64,000 bases of DNA from Acheta domesticus. Taxonomy: Eukaryota; Arthropoda; Insecta; Orthoptera; Gryllidae. A model generated the notes under the pieces. It was not told the origin of the DNA, did not search any database, and saw nothing but the letters and a program-made list of their open reading frames with translations. How positions within the stretch are numbered: the stretch's first letter is position 1; every line of letters begins with the position of its first letter. The stretch lies in the NCBI GenBank assembly GCA_031308135.1, contig JAHLJT010002630.1, positions 101,473,138 to 101,537,137 of the forward strand, written 5' to 3'. Shown here piece after piece: positions 22,157 through 33,799 of the stretch. The translations under genes were made by a program, and so were the position numbers.

Positions 22157-22394
22157 ATTAATCAAATTATATTTTTTAAATAAATCCCAATGCAATCAAT
22201 TACAAATTAACGTATTTACTTTACAAATACGCATTTGGAAAAATCTCACGTGAGATTAGAACGGGGAAGGGCCTCGAGCCAAATGTCACGGCATGTAAAC
22301 AAGGGGGGGTGGGGGAGTCGAAAAATCGCCAAAATCGCCTAACGTAATTTATGGACAGCCCCCAAGGCACATGCACAAATGGGGGTACGACATC

Positions 22395-23370
22395 GCAAAA
22401 AAAAAAAAAAAAAATAAATAAATAAAATAAATAAAAAAAATCGATGTTCAAAATGAAACCATCGATGTTCATGAAACGTCGAACCAAAACCATCCACGTC
22501 ATGAAATATCAATGTTTTAAAACAGGATTAGTAGTGCTGTTCATGCACAGTGGGGGGGGGGATAATTTGACAGTGGGTATTCGTTTATTAATTTTTATTG
22601 AGATTTTCCTGACAAAACAAAGTCCAAAAAAATCATCAGGACAATTAACAAAACATGGATTATCTGATTCGATAATTAAAAAATTAGAGAGGCCACTTTA
22701 TTCAGGAAAAATTTGATTTTATTTATTTATCACACTTATTCACTTTGCTCCGAAGTAATTTATTGATACCTGAAAATTAGTAGCATTTTTTGAGGGAATT
22801 TTTTCTTTCATATTAAAAATATGAACCACATAAAAACATCGACTTCAAAAAACGGACGTTAAATACATCGATGTCGATTTTATAAAAATATCGATATCGA
22901 TGTCGCATCGTTGTACGCAAAGGGTTCGCCATGGCCAAACATCTCTATCAGGGTAGCCACTAACCTAAACAAAATTTCCCTGACTTCTCATCGATGTTCG
23001 ACGATGTTCATGGTTGAAACATTTTCATAATCACAATTTTGAAAAAAAAAAGTTAAAATACGAAATAATAACAGACCAGCTTCATACTTTCATCGAGCAC
23101 GCTATCCCACGCCCAAGAAGATCCTGATGTCCTAGTATTTCTCTCGTCTTTCATCACATTTTTTACATGGAAAGGCGTTTCATATCTTCTTTTCGAGTTC
23201 AATTTTAATGATAAATTAACATACACGGCCACTGTCAAATTAAGTTTTGTTCCGCACGAATTTAATTTCGGAGATTTCGAAACAAGCTTTAAATCATCGA
23301 CGGTTTTTGGTCTTTGTATTATTAACATCAGTGTTTTGCAACATCGACGATTTGTTGTCGATGTCTAAGG
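22395..23370. other. AT-rich sequence with scattered atcgatgttc words
   Basis: Starts with an A-rich tract (22399-22440). The motif atcgatgt and variants recur at 22441, 22461, 22902, 22991 and 23340, on both strands, suggesting a degraded DNA transposon with subterminal repeats. A minus-strand frame (23328-23053, 91 residues) contains a plausible sequence LNSCGTKLNLTVAVYVNLS but I recognise no family. Confidence 0.3.
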
Positions 23371-24135
23371 TGACCAAATCTTAAAAAACAAAACAAAAAA
23401 CGGGACATTGTGACTTTTTTGAGTACAAATGGGACATATGCACGTAACATTATAAAGTTGGCCCGTGTTCCTCAGCTAAGATTGCTTGCACGTCGCACAG
23501 AAATTCATTGAAATAGAAGGTTCGGAACACTGAATTTCTCAGTAACGATATCGATAGCGATAAAGCATACAGATGCTCAACTGACGCGAAAGTTCATTTT
23601 CCCTTCCTAGAACCACCACTTCCCCTTATTAATTTCGACACTGTGAAACCCTCTTGCTACTTGGTATATGAGTGTATGATCTACTCGCCTTTTACTTTTT
23701 TATAAACTAATGCAAACCCGATGGAATGCATTATGATAAATTTAAAGTTCTGTGGTAACGGCGTAAAAGTTCTTAAGTAAAAAATCGTAGTTTGGAGAAA
23801 ACAAGGGCTAGATTATTGAGCCAACGCTTTCACCTATGCTCAATGCTATTTCCCAACGCTTTTTTCTCGTTAAGGAGGCAGCATTTGAATTCGGTCGTTT
23901 TACTAAAATAAAATATACTTAACATACAGTTCCGGTACTTAACGCAATTTCACCAAAAATTGACTTAAGAACTTTTACCCCGTGACCTCATAATTGTTGG
24001 CGGCACCTTATGCCGATTAGTCATTGTCTCAAAAACGAGGTATTTGGGCGTCCCGTTTTCCTTTCAAAAAATATGGGACAGGTACCCAAAAAAAGAGACT
24101 GTCCCGGCTAATTTGAGACGTCTGGTCATCTCATG
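23367..24135. mobile_element. Non-autonomous DNA transposon with aggtgacca ends
   Basis: Left aaggtgaccaaatctt...cgggaca and right tgtcccg...ctggtcatctc are inverted, a terminal pattern common among arthropod hAT elements. About 770 bp, no coding frame, target duplication not clear. Confidence 0.5.
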
Positions 24136-24479
24136 AATGTCGCATCAGAATTCGGTGTCCCAGCTAATGTGGAATTGTGGTGGCAGGGGTAGCTGCAACA
24201 CGTAGCCTGTATCGCACAAACGTCAGGCGGGTTGCGTCAACCAGGGTGACAGGGATTCAAAGTGCTCGAGTAAATTTATGGGGCCGATGAATATGAACTG
24301 AAAACATGCTATACACATTTTATTAATATTGTATTTCCGATACATTTTCATAACGAATTCATCTCTATTCCATTTAGTAATAAGCGTGTGAAAAACTGTT
24401 AGTAAGTTAAACTGTTAGTAAGTTAGTAAGAATAAATTTATGCAACGAATTAACTATGCTATGCGTCAATTAACTTTTT

Positions 24480-24740
24480 TTACTTAACAATGGTTCAATC
24501 TGTATTATCGTACGGTATGGGCTGCCATTTCGGCATATTATACGGCTGGGGTAGCATTGATCAAATATCTCTAAAACCTTTGGAATTACCACAAAACGCA
24601 TTACCAAAATTTGCTTAAGTAAACCAAAAGCTTACTCTACAATGCAGTTTTTAAAGAAATTAATGTATTTCAAATTCGTGAATTATATAATTTACTAATT
24701 TTATGCTGCATTCATAAATAATTTCCAAAGTGACGCACGA
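24480..24740 (+). pseudogene. Non-LTR retrotransposon RT C-terminal fragment
   Basis: Translation gives MVQSVLSYGM..HFG, then in a shifted frame TKSLLYNAVFKEINVFQIRE, matching the region after the RT domain of jockey/CR1-like proteins (SVLSYGI..WG and LF.ELNVLTI.QLY). Several frameshifts and a stop. No upstream RT motifs. Confidence 0.6.
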
Positions 24741-25054
24741 ACGCTGTATTAGATGAAATAGGTAGAGTTGCCAGAAATATTTTCGGAGAATAGTGAACTG
24801 GGGGGGGGGGGGAGGGAATCTTTGAATAATAATGATACATTCTCTTTCTTATTTAAAACACAGCTAAGTGTGAAGTTTGCATAAAATATAATAAACCCTT
24901 TATACATTATTTCAAATCTCCAAATAAAATTTACTGTGTGCATTAGGGCCAGCACTCATCAGGAATTCGTTAAATTAGTATTTGCATGAAGGCATTTATG
25001 AAACCCACTTTTAGCTTACGATTGCAGTTAAGTGCACTTGAACTAAGTCATACG

Positions 25055-25312
25055 CAGAGGCGGACCCAAAGGGGGCGGGCATGGGGGCCATAGGCCCCCC
25101 AAAAGGCCTTCAGTTTTTGTTTGTTATCTTCTTTATTTGACAAAATTGATTTAATTATATGATTACGTTAGAATTATGAAATTATTTAAAACATACTTTA
25201 TATTACCATATATACATTACAAAAATTATATAAAATATAATAACTAACATCTATTATTATTAAAAAAATCTATGATGGTCCCCTCCACAATAATCTGCTG
25301 AATCCGCCCCAG
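25055..25312. mobile_element. Non-autonomous DNA transposon (ggatccaggggg family), copy 2
   Basis: Starts cagaggcggacccaaaggggg and ends ctgctgaatccgcccc; interior parallels 154-415 (tttatttgacaaaattgatt). Non-coding. Confidence 0.65.
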
Positions 25313-25732
25313 GATATACATATTACGAATAGTTACCAAACTAAGACAACGGAATAGACGAATGTTTCATGTTATGTTCATGCCCCCCCCCCAATAAAAG
25401 GTCCGAAATCCCGCTTCTGATTCTCAGTATCTAGAAGTATGGCTATCGTGTGCTTCGCAGAAGAACGTTCTGCTCGTCGTATGAGCAGAACGTTAAGCGT
25501 TCTGCTCGTCGTATGAGCTTGTGGCTACTGAATATTTTGTTAGGAATCCGAACTTGTATTTCAGATATTGGATTTATTCATGCGAGAAATTCGCCTAGAC
25601 TTCTGTGTACGAGTTTTCCGGAAACTTTGGCGATGGTAAAAGGTTTATTTGCCTACATTTGTCGGTGAACAAGCGTGCTTTCCTGGTTAGCAAAATGGTC
25701 TAGTTTTAAGTAGTTCTCATTGTAAGATAATA

Positions 25733-25765
25733 CTAGCGTGCCCGTGCGAGAACTCTCGCATGCTA
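25733..25765 (-). mobile_element. Helitron 3' terminus (type A), minus orientation
   Basis: On the minus strand the hairpin gcgagagttctcgc (25759-25746) is followed by acgggcacg and CTAG (25736-25733), then T. This is a clean Helitron 3' end; the element extends rightward. Related ends lie at 58974 and 60453. Confidence 0.7.
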
Positions 25766-25879
25766 TACCCTCTTCCTTATTTTTCCATTTCTATATTGAG
25801 TCTGTAATATACATTTTTCTTCAAGACCCTATTATCCTCCGTCACTTTTCCCTTATGGTTTCCCCTTTCCCTTCCAACA

Positions 25880-26262
25880 ATAGTTAAGACGGCTGGGTTG
25901 AATGCAGTCGGAGAATTCTCGTAGCCAGCTGTATCTGATCGGTAGTTTTCCGTGGTTTCTTCGACCAACAGCAGGTGAAAGCCGGAACAGTACCCTAACA
26001 AACGAACCACGGACCGCGCACGATCTTTCCTACCGCTCCTTGTCCTTTCTTACACACACGCACACTCACATGCACTGCACTACCACATAGGCCGGGGGAC
26101 CGGTCGGGAACTTAAGAGCTTGTCCCGGGTGGGGCGGTGGCCCGCTGGTGGGAGATACGTGGTTGGGGAAAACCCCGCTAGCTGAATATTGCCAGAGAGG
26201 GAAGGATCGCCGCCATCTTCCGAGGGAAAACACGCACTACACTTACGGAACTAATGATTTTA
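25880..26262 (+). mobile_element. tRNA-derived SINE family 1, plus copy lacking its head
   Basis: Matches the minus-strand element at 49670-50215 along its body: gatcggtagttttccgtggt, ctaacaaacgaaccacgg, cgctggtgggagatac, aaaaccccgctag and the end gaaaacacgcactacactta. The tRNA-like head with boxes A and B is absent. Confidence 0.75.
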
Positions 26263-26269
26263 GAAGTTC

Positions 26270-26880
26270 AAGCGTCGGGAATCACTATTCAATCTACTGA
26301 ATGACCATTAAAATTATTATCTCTTCAATTTACCAGCCGACGAATTATAATTTATTTTGTATAATAAATTTACTCACAGAATTTATATAATAAATTTTAC
26401 TCATTTTCACAACAAATACAACAGATACAAGCGAATAAGCGTATTCTTGTGCTCGGGTGCTGTTTAACTAATCTTATAATGAAAACAAAAACTGAGAAAT
26501 GATACAAAGACAGCACAATTTATAAATCAGAATTACTTTAAACATTACCAAAATAATTAGTTTGATTTAAAACTTTAATCATTGGATCAACAAGAAATTA
26601 AAATCGTACAAAGCCTGTCTCCTATTTTCCCAAATGAACATACCATGTCACATTTCTGGCGCGCACTTATGACCGCTCCACAGCTCAGGAAACAATTCAT
26701 TAAGCAGATTTTGCTTGCACACCTGCTATATAACTAACTATAGACTTTTCAGAATAAAACTTTTCAAATAAACCTAAAATTAATTTCTGTTTTATTACTG
26801 GAGATTTAAGTGAAGTGAATTTTTTATCGCATGCCGAACGCTTTCAAACATCAGATTAAATGTACAAATTAATATTCGAG
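26270..26880. other. AT-rich sequence, nothing recognised
   Basis: No gene, no inverted repeat and no retrotransposon motif that I can see. Confidence 0.4.
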
Positions 26881-26903
26881 GTTGATTCCTAAAGCGAAGA
26901 ATA

Positions 26904-27045
26904 GAGAGTTTTTGCACTTCATACTGGACGGCGCTATCGATCTTCTACGCATGCGCAGAAACACAAAAAATTATGCGAAACTTGAACTGCGCATGCGCAG
27001 AAGATCGATAATACTGCCCGCTATGGCGCGCAAAAAACTCCCTGA
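26904..27045. mobile_element. Small palindromic MITE
   Basis: gagtttttgc...gcgctatcgatcttct.cgcatgcgcag is followed after 35 bp by ctgcgcatgcgcagaagatcg...gcgcaaaaaactc. Arms are about 50 bp with mismatches. Non-coding. Confidence 0.65.
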
Positions 27046-27409
27046 TAAGTCAGGACTCTCTTTCACACGTCCCCGCCCACCCATACCCCACACCCCCCAC
27101 GTATTGTAAGCAGCCCGCACTACTCGCTTGTCTGTCGACCGCCCTCACTCAAGATAACTGACGTGCAACGGAAAGGTTTGGAGATAGCCGGGCGGTTAAC
27201 AACCAGAAGTTTAGCGATATGCGAACACTTACTTGTGGCCACATTTCCCACAACTGTTCGAGACATTTTCTTGTGTTCAATGTCAGATGTGATGTAATGG
27301 GAGGTTAAGATCCGAAACAATAATTTTAATTTCACATTTTGTTCTTTACATTTTTGGGCGATAATAATGTAGTGATTAAAGACCACATTTTTGTGCAGCA
27401 AAACTCTCT

Positions 27410-28075
27410 AAAACGTGCAGTAAAACCACAAAAATGTGCAAAAACATGCAATAAAAATATCAACATTTTGCAAAACGGTGTTACGTAGCCTAAAAACTCC
27501 AGTTAATCCACTTATCGATTTATTTTGTTTATTTGATATGGGATTTACGATGAATTAAATATTATAATTTTAGTACTTTTATTATAATTAGTTCGAACTT
27601 ATAGATTAAATAAATCTTATTTGATATTTTAAACATGATTCACTCACAAAATTAAATTATCACAAAAAACTAAATATACAAATTGAAAAATACAATAACA
27701 CCCTCAGAAACCAAATATAATTAAGTTGTACAAGAAATATTGTTAAATATTTTCATTATAATTTACAATTATGTACATTCCCAAATACTTTCCTGTGAAA
27801 TTGCTATATCTTGTATCATCTAATATACGTTTCAGACAGAAAAAAAATCGTTCTATATTTACACATGTCTGTGTGTCGAACCTTACTCTCAAGTACTACG
27901 TAAGAACACAGCTCAAAGCGGGCAAAAGCTGTGTTCATTCTCTCTCGGTTTTTTTATTCCGACAAATTCGATGAATTTGACACCCGGTACAGCTTGCCAC
28001 GAAGCTTCGTGTACGGTCAAATGTGACTCGCGCGTACTATTTCGTGTTGGGAAATTCAGTGGAGACTGACAAAAC
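27410..28075. other. AT-rich sequence, nothing recognised
   Basis: Low-complexity AT-rich stretch without a supportable gene or mobile element. Confidence 0.4.
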
Positions 28076-28082
28076 GGATTTA

Positions 28083-28333
28083 TACTGCGATTTCTCTAAC
28101 TTTGCCCGTCAAGGCCACTCAAATCCCATCTTCGCGATGGAATATGTCACGGCATTTCGCGTCCTTCTCGGTCTCGCCGGTAGAAGTCGCATGATCGCAA
28201 GCACTGATTGATACAGTCGCGATCATGCGAAATCTAGCGGAACGACTGAGAAAGACGCGAAATACCGTGACATATTCCATCGCGAAGATGGGATTTGAGT
28301 GGCCAGAGGGTCGCTCTTAGAAAAATCGCAGTA
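28083..28333. mobile_element. Palindromic TA-MITE subfamily A, copy A3
   Basis: Ends tactgcgatttctctaac and complement with TA on both sides (28081-28082, 28334-28335). Core as in A1. Confidence 0.92.
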
Positions 28334-28718
28334 TATGATCCGAATGGGGAGGAGAGTCCCTGGACATAGCGTCGATGGCGTTCGTGGCCGCTACCAAAGT
28401 TCGCGGACTGAATTCGTGGCCACATGAATATCCCTACTCCCAACTGCAATCCCTCAGAAAATTTAATTAGACAATAGGACACACTCAAATTAAATCTTTA
28501 AAAAGTGCAAATTAAACCAAGTTGATAATATAAGAATTATATTTAATGCAATAAAACTATGAATCTTGCAAGTTCATCCAGTAAGACCCCCAATATGTAT
28601 AATTTTCAGGCAGCCATACCCAAAATGTGCAATTTCGTGCAAAATAAAACAAGTACTAAAATGACGCCTGTTTCAGGATTCAAATTTCCGTCAAGGTTTC
28701 ATCCAATTTTAAGTTAGC

Positions 28719-28744
28719 AAAAAAAAAAAAAAAAAAAAAAAAAA
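28719..28744. repeat. A-homopolymer
   Basis: Uninterrupted run of about 26 A. Confidence 0.95.
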
Positions 28745-28974
28745 TGCAGTTACACGGGAATCGTTTCTTTAGTAGTAATCAATATGGGTTACCGCAAAAG
28801 TCTAAGAAATATTTCACGGCCAGGACTGAAAGTCAGAAAACAAACTAATGTTGCTACAATGGCTCAGCCTTTCTCGTCCCGGTTAGTTTACTAATTTCTT
28901 TGATCACGACTAGCTTTCGGGTTCTACCCACGTGTAAGAAATATTTCTTACATCGGGGTTTTACCCTACCCTCT

Positions 28975-29520
28975 TCCCAGCTGCCATCTTACGGGCTCAA
29001 AAAGACGTTTTTTACACATTTTCTCAATTTTTCGGTCGCCTAATAGTGGAATTGAAAAACATATTAAATAATATTATAGAAGAGTAAAAACTGGGCCGTA
29101 TGAACGTACTTCATTGCATATTTTGGAACCGTTTACAAAGAAGTGTCGTTTGAGTATTTCTGAAAACGAGAAATTTTGAGTTCATTTTAACAAAAAAGAA
29201 AGTGTTTAGTTTTTCAGAAACTACATAAGAAATATTTTGAAGCAATTGTACTCACAATTACAATTAAATATAAACAAAGCCGTAACTAACGACGTGAGAC
29301 CTTAAGAAATGACATTTGTGTAATTTTTGAAACAATAGGAGAAAACATCAAAATGTCGTTTATGTCGTGTTACTCAGAGTATTTAGCAAGAACCGTGCAA
29401 AAAGTTTAAAGAACAAAATTGGAGCAGTTTTTGCGAAAATATTGTTTTAATAAAAGCCACATTCAACTCACAATTACGTGAACATTTTTAAAATTTCGAC
29501 AAAATGTATGTACGAAAAAA
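28975..29520. repeat. Diverged dispersed repeat (ccatctta...acattttctcaattttt family)
   Basis: Shares tttacacattttctcaattt, ccgttt..aa.aa.tgtcgtttgag and the general order of words with the tandem units at 62664-64000. Highly diverged, non-coding. Confidence 0.5.
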
Positions 29521-29760
29521 CAAACCATGAAAAATTACCGATCAGATTCAACCGGGCGCCGGAAATCTCCTCTAGCCCGCGGTTGAATCCGACCCATCTG
29601 TGTAACTAATGTCAAAAAGTCGGCACCGTCGGGTCACCACCCTCTGGACGTGATAGCCGTATTCTATCGCTGGATAATGAAACCAGGGGCTGACCCAAGG
29701 GTTTGACTAGCGAGGTTTTCTTCTTCCGGTGTCTCCCAGTCCAGCCGGGACAAGCTCTAA

Positions 29761-30147
29761 CACGCAACACTCACCGTGCTGGATATTCGGATTCACATGA
29801 AATTTCACCCGCTGATAGAACACCATGCAACACCTATATACGCAAATTTTGAAGTGCTATGGAATATTATAAATAGTGTTTTATAGACATTTTGTATCAG
29901 GACCTTTCGTGACCCTCGCGCTTCCTGCAGCGGGCGAGCCGTTGCTTCGGCAGCGATAGGAACGTTACGCGGCGTCAATCAGCCGGTGTCAGATTTCCAA
30001 GCGCAATTATCGCAAAAATTATCGCAAAAACACTACTTGCAAGGCTTCATAGCACACAAAATTTGTATTTAGGGGTTTTGAAAGATGTTGAACAAGCTGG
30101 TAAAATTTCAAGTCAATCCGAGTATCCAGTACCGTGAGAGTTGCGTG
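29761..30147. mobile_element. MITE with TAA duplication inserted into a SINE
   Basis: Ends cacgcaacactcaccgtgct and (complement) cacgcaactctcacggtact, with arms of about 50 bp. TAA flanks both sides (29758-29760, 30148-30150). The uninterrupted site is seen in the SINE at 26107 (gggaacttaagagcttgtcc). The 3-bp TWA duplication points to PIF/Harbinger. Confidence 0.9.
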
Positions 30148-30199
30148 TAAGTTCCCGAACGGTCTCCCTGCACGGCATTTGTGATAGTTCAGTACATAT

Positions 30200-30202
<3 letters not shown>

Positions 30203-30232
<30 letters not shown>
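30203..30232. repeat. (TG)n microsatellite
   Basis: About 15 TG units inside the SINE copy. Confidence 0.95.
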
Positions 30233-30237
<5 letters not shown>

Positions 30238-30472
30238 GTATACGTGAGGACTGAAGTTAGGACAAGAAAGGGGAAGGAAAGATCGGGCGCGGTTCGTGGC
30301 CCGTTTGTTAGGGTAGTGCTCCTGCATTCGCTTGGTGCTGATCGGAGACACCACTACTCGAAAAACCATCAATCAGAGCAGCCGGTCGCTAGGATTCTCC
30401 TCCAGGCTGGAGACTAAGTATGCAACTGCCATTACGACTCAATTCGATCCAGCTATCTGCAACTAGTGTCTA

Positions 30473-30672
30473 TAGTGTGATTTTTTTAAACTTTTGCCTC
30501 TTAAGCCCCTATGGCCGCGATGAAATATCACACAGCATGCCGCATCTTGCTCGTTCGTGCCGCTAGAAGACGCATGATCGCAAGCACAGCTTGATCAAGA
30601 GATATCTAGCGGCACGACTGAGAAAGACGCGACTTACCGCGACATATTCCATCGTGAAGACGGGCAAAGTTA
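30473..30672. mobile_element. Palindromic TA-MITE, diverged copy
   Basis: Left end tagtgtgatttttttaaact follows cta of a SINE; the core ccgcgatgaaatatcacacag and complement atattccatcgtgaagacgg are recognisable. The right terminus is eroded (gcaaagttataaatatc). Confidence 0.7.
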
Positions 30673-31224
30673 TAAATATCGGACTCTAGGATGAGTCGAA
30701 AAAATCGGGAGATTTTGCGTGGCGTAGCATAATGTAACGTCGTGGCGCGCTCAAACGGTTCCTACCTGCGCGAGGGCAGGAAGTTTAACACAGGGCGCAG
30801 AAGATGACGCATTGGGAATTTCTGCCTAGCGCGGATACAGCGCGAAGGCAATGGGGGCGGTGGAAGGCCTTTATAACGGCGCGAGACAAGGCCTCCCTCT
30901 TCTTGTTCTCAGCAGCGTCGACGGGCAGTTGTGCGTAAGTTTGTGCGAGTGGCGCACGTGGGCAAGGGGCCGGCAATTCATTGTCGTGACGAGCGAGACA
31001 TGCATTAGGTCTCAGGTGTAGAGCGGTGTGTTAGCCATTCGATTAAAATCTCTGCTAGAAGTGGGATCTATTTAGTTAGTTAATTGTAAGCAGTGAAATT
31101 TGTTATTTGTGACTACGGTCTAGTTTATGAATAAACTCACTGTTATTACAACCCACTCTCGTCTGCGTTTTGATTACACCCGCACAATATGATAAAACGA
31201 AATTACATGCTTAGGTGGGACAGG

Positions 31225-31505
31225 GTCAGTTGATGTCACTGCAGTGCCGCTGAACGAGAGGTCCTAGGGTTCCAGTGTCGACAGTGGAAGATTTTCTGAC
31301 ACTAGCTTGTCGAAGTTAGCCGCCGTCTGGAGTAGAATTGTAGCGGCCGGCTGCACTGATCGTTAGTTTCCCGTGATATTTCCGAACAGAGGCATAGTTA
31401 GAAAAACCGCAATATAAAACCACGCCACCTTTGGGAGTGGTATTCTAGGAGCTCCCGGTCAGCACTGCAGTGACATCAATTAATGCCGTGAGCCACATTT
31501 GCCCA
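31225..31505. mobile_element. Inverted pair of SINE family 1 fragments with a MITE end between
   Basis: 31225-31385 is a plus-strand SINE head and body (gaggtcctagggttccagtg, ctgacactagcttgtcgaag, tagcggccggctgc). 31391-31417 is an orphan palindromic-MITE right end (agttagaaaaaccgcaata). 31449-31505 is a minus-strand SINE head (cccggtcagcactgcagtga). Confidence 0.65.
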
Positions 31506-31517
31506 CATCAGAAGATA

Positions 31518-31746
31518 TACTTGGGTTTTTCTTTCTTGGCGCATGAGGGCCTGTCTTCACGATGGACTATCCCCCGGTATTTCGCGTCATTCTCGGTCGC
31601 GCCGCTAGGAGTCGCGTAATCGCGCCTTTATCGAGCAGTGCTGGCGATCATGCGACTCCTCGCGGCAGGACCGACAACAACGTGAAATACCGTGAGATAG
31701 TCCATCGTGAAGACAGGACCTCACGCGCCAAGAAATAAAAACCCAA
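31518..31746. mobile_element. Palindromic TA-MITE subfamily C, copy C1
   Basis: Ends tacttgggtttttctttctt and complement aagaaataaaaacccaa, with the family core gatggactatc.cccggtatttcgcgtc. The right end runs directly into the tail of a minus-strand SINE. Confidence 0.8.
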
Positions 31747-32093
31747 AAATTGAATTGAATTGCCTTATTTTACGTGGCGAGACTCTGGCCACGAGGCCGT
31801 CTGACCACGCAAATTTCGCTGCGCTCCTTTCACCATCTAGCGGAGAATCATGGTATTCCTTAGGCGACGAAACAGGCGATTTGAATTTAGCTCAGAGGCG
31901 TCATTTAGGCTTGAGGATCTTTTACATGCAGTAAATCTACTACCATGGGACAGCCGTCTTCACTTCCCCTCCGACGGAAGGCGTACGTAGGATGTTTTTG
32001 CCCTTAAAAATGCACGGCTTCGATTGGGTTTGAACCCGCGAACTTGGGTTCAACAACCCAATACGCAGACCGTTACACCATCGACACCGCAAG
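31745..32093 (-). mobile_element. tRNA-derived SINE family 2 with (ATTCA)n tail
   Basis: The minus-strand head (32090-32019) reads gcggtgtcgatggtgtaacg, an A-box region, then ttgggttgttgaacccaa as an anticodon-arm-like hairpin with an oversized loop, then cgcgggttcaaaccc as box B. It is a tRNA-like head, not a functional tRNA. The body contains catggtagtagatttactgc and the 3' end is caattcaattcaattt. About 350 bp. Confidence 0.8.
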
Positions 32094-32150
32094 AATAGTT
32101 TCCTCCTTCAGCCGTCGACCATCCAGCGTCGCATGATCGTCGACCGTCGA

Positions 32151-32447
32151 CAGCTTTCGACCGCCCTCCTGAAGGAAACAAGTCTTCATTGGCATTATAG
32201 TATGTGCTCTTAAGTGCAGAAAGTTTGGTGACCGCTGTCATAGGGGCTTGAGGGGCAGAGTTAGTAAAATCGCACTACAGTTCCAGCTTTTCGACCGCCC
32301 TCCTGAAGGAAACAAGTCCTCACTGGCATTATAGTATGTGCTCTTAAGTGCAAAAAAGTTTGGGGACCGCTGCCATAGGGGCTTGAGGGGCAGAGCTAGA
32401 AAAACCGCACTACAGTTCCAGCTTTCGACCGCCCTCCTGAAGGAAAC
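32151..32447. repeat. Tandem duplication, 133-bp unit (2.2 copies)
   Basis: Two near-identical units (32151-32283, 32284-32417) starting cagctttcgaccgccctcct and ending aaaatcgcactacagttc, with a partial third unit to 32447. Each ends in a palindromic-MITE-like right terminus (ggggcttgaggggcagag.tag.aaaa.cgcacta). Confidence 0.88.
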
Positions 32448-32459
32448 CAGTCCGATTCG

Positions 32460-32830
32460 CACCCTGCCGGGCGGCACCCGCGCGGCGCGCTATCTCCACC
32501 GGGGGGTGGGTGGGGGGAGGAGCTTATCTCCTGGGCCATACGAGGCGCTATCGCCCCGCTCGCCTACGACGGCGGCGGCGGCGGCGCGCGGCGGACGATG
32601 GCCAGGTGCCACGGCTGGAGTGCAGTGCACACAGCAATTGCCCCGCGCGCCAGCTGCTGCATCGCCCACCCCCGCACGCGCGCGAGATGGAGTGACGCAC
32701 GGCCGCCGCCCCCTCCTCCCCTCTCCCCCCCACCCCTCCCCTCCCCTCACGGCGCTTCGGAAAATCGCCGCCGCCGCCGCACGCCACGCGTTTGGACAAA
32801 ACAGCAGGTGTACGCGCACCGCAGCTGATA
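32460..32830. other. CpG-rich segment with (CGG)n tract
   Basis: GC-rich block with (cgg)n at 32568-32592 and C/T-rich runs at 32700-32750. Open frames on both strands are compositional. A promoter CpG-rich region is possible but no transcript feature is visible. Confidence 0.4.
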
Positions 32831-33169
32831 AAAAAAAACGCGCATGTGTGCGGTTTTAAAAGACACCCGAAAAATCGATTGTCTTTTTTTCTGGTGGAAG
32901 GGGGAGAGGGAGGTGTTTAGAGTGCAGTCCTCTCCCTCTGGATGAACCGGACTCGCCGCGTCGGAGGGGGGGAGGGCGCTATATCCGTTCGCGAAAAAGC
33001 CCTGTTGAGACGTAGTCCCTAAATAGAGTATTTCAGTAAACTGCTCCAGTGTGCGGATGTGCGATTCCGTGACACACGGTTAGACCACTTCCAGGGCACC
33101 AATCGAGACATACGATGTGTCATTCAACGCGTCTCGGTCTCCTGATGAGGAACTAATGCAAACTGATAG

Positions 33170-33700
33170 GATTTTCTGTACATTTCAGAATCAAAATTGG
33201 AGGGGGTTATCGGTGAAAGTAAGAATAGGCGGAATAGTATCTATCGCCTCGATGACATCGTTCGAGAAAATCGCCGAATAACCCCTAGTGTACTGTGCTC
33301 TTTAATGTCAATTGCAAAAGGTAGTGTAATGGTTGTCATTGAACATTTGAGTTATTCGAAAGTTGAATACCCAGAACACTGACACAGTCCAATAAAGATA
33401 CAAGTAAAACAATAGCCGTCGATCTCTTGCACCATTACGAGAGGGAAGGACAGCAGTTCTTATCGAAAATGTCACATGTCACGAAACATGCTCATCTACA
33501 AGGCTTCGCGCCTCTAAAAGAAGTTTACGCGGTCATCATGTCCACGACAATGAAAGTTTGAAGAACGCCGTGCATCAGTGGCTGAAGAAGCCGGTCAGCA
33601 ATTTTTACTGCCGGAAAATACACGCTCTGTCTCAAAGTTGGACAAAAACTGTGCCGTTAAATAGAGAATATTTTGAGTAATAAATCTACATTACATAAAA
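33170..33700 (+). pseudogene. Second mariner-like transposase relic
   Basis: Frame pieces VRENRRITPSVLCSLMSIAKG, VEHLSYSKVEYP and (after frameshifts) VDLLHHYEREGQQFLSKM, LKEVYAVIMSTT, AVHQWLKKP.SNFYCRKIHA and WTKTVPLNREYFE follow the order of a mariner transposase: helix-turn-helix, linker, catalytic core and C-terminus. The catalytic region between them is largely missing. No clean terminal repeats remain. Confidence 0.7.
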
Positions 33701-33799
33701 CAGGATGTTGTTATGTATAGAAGAGTAAAACTCCAACACCGTTGGATCGATCTCCATGAAAGTTGGCACTTCTACGTGTTTTTTCACCGAGAAGGTTTG

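Larger units (their letters stand above)
20799..22362. mobile_element. Possible composite DNA element with gtccataaatta ends
   Basis: The left ggggccgtccataaatta and right (complement gggggctgtccataaattac) ends are in inverted orientation 1.56 kb apart. The palindromic MITE A2 has inserted within the left end. The span also encloses the 0.6-kb duplicate repeat and an AT microsatellite. It could instead be two separate fragments. Confidence 0.45.
29690..30470 (-). mobile_element. tRNA-derived SINE family 1, minus copy, interrupted
   Basis: 30151-30470 and 29700-29760 together match the minus-strand SINE at 49670-50215, including a (TG)n tract (30203-30232), ctgatcggagacaccac and gattctcctccag. 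The copy is split by a 387-bp MITE and truncated at its head by another MITE at 30473. Confidence 0.75.

Noticed and set aside
32019..32090. Possible tRNA gene on the minus strand
   Set aside because: Box A and B are present, but the anticodon loop is too large, the acceptor arm does not pair, and a SINE body with an ATTCA tail follows.
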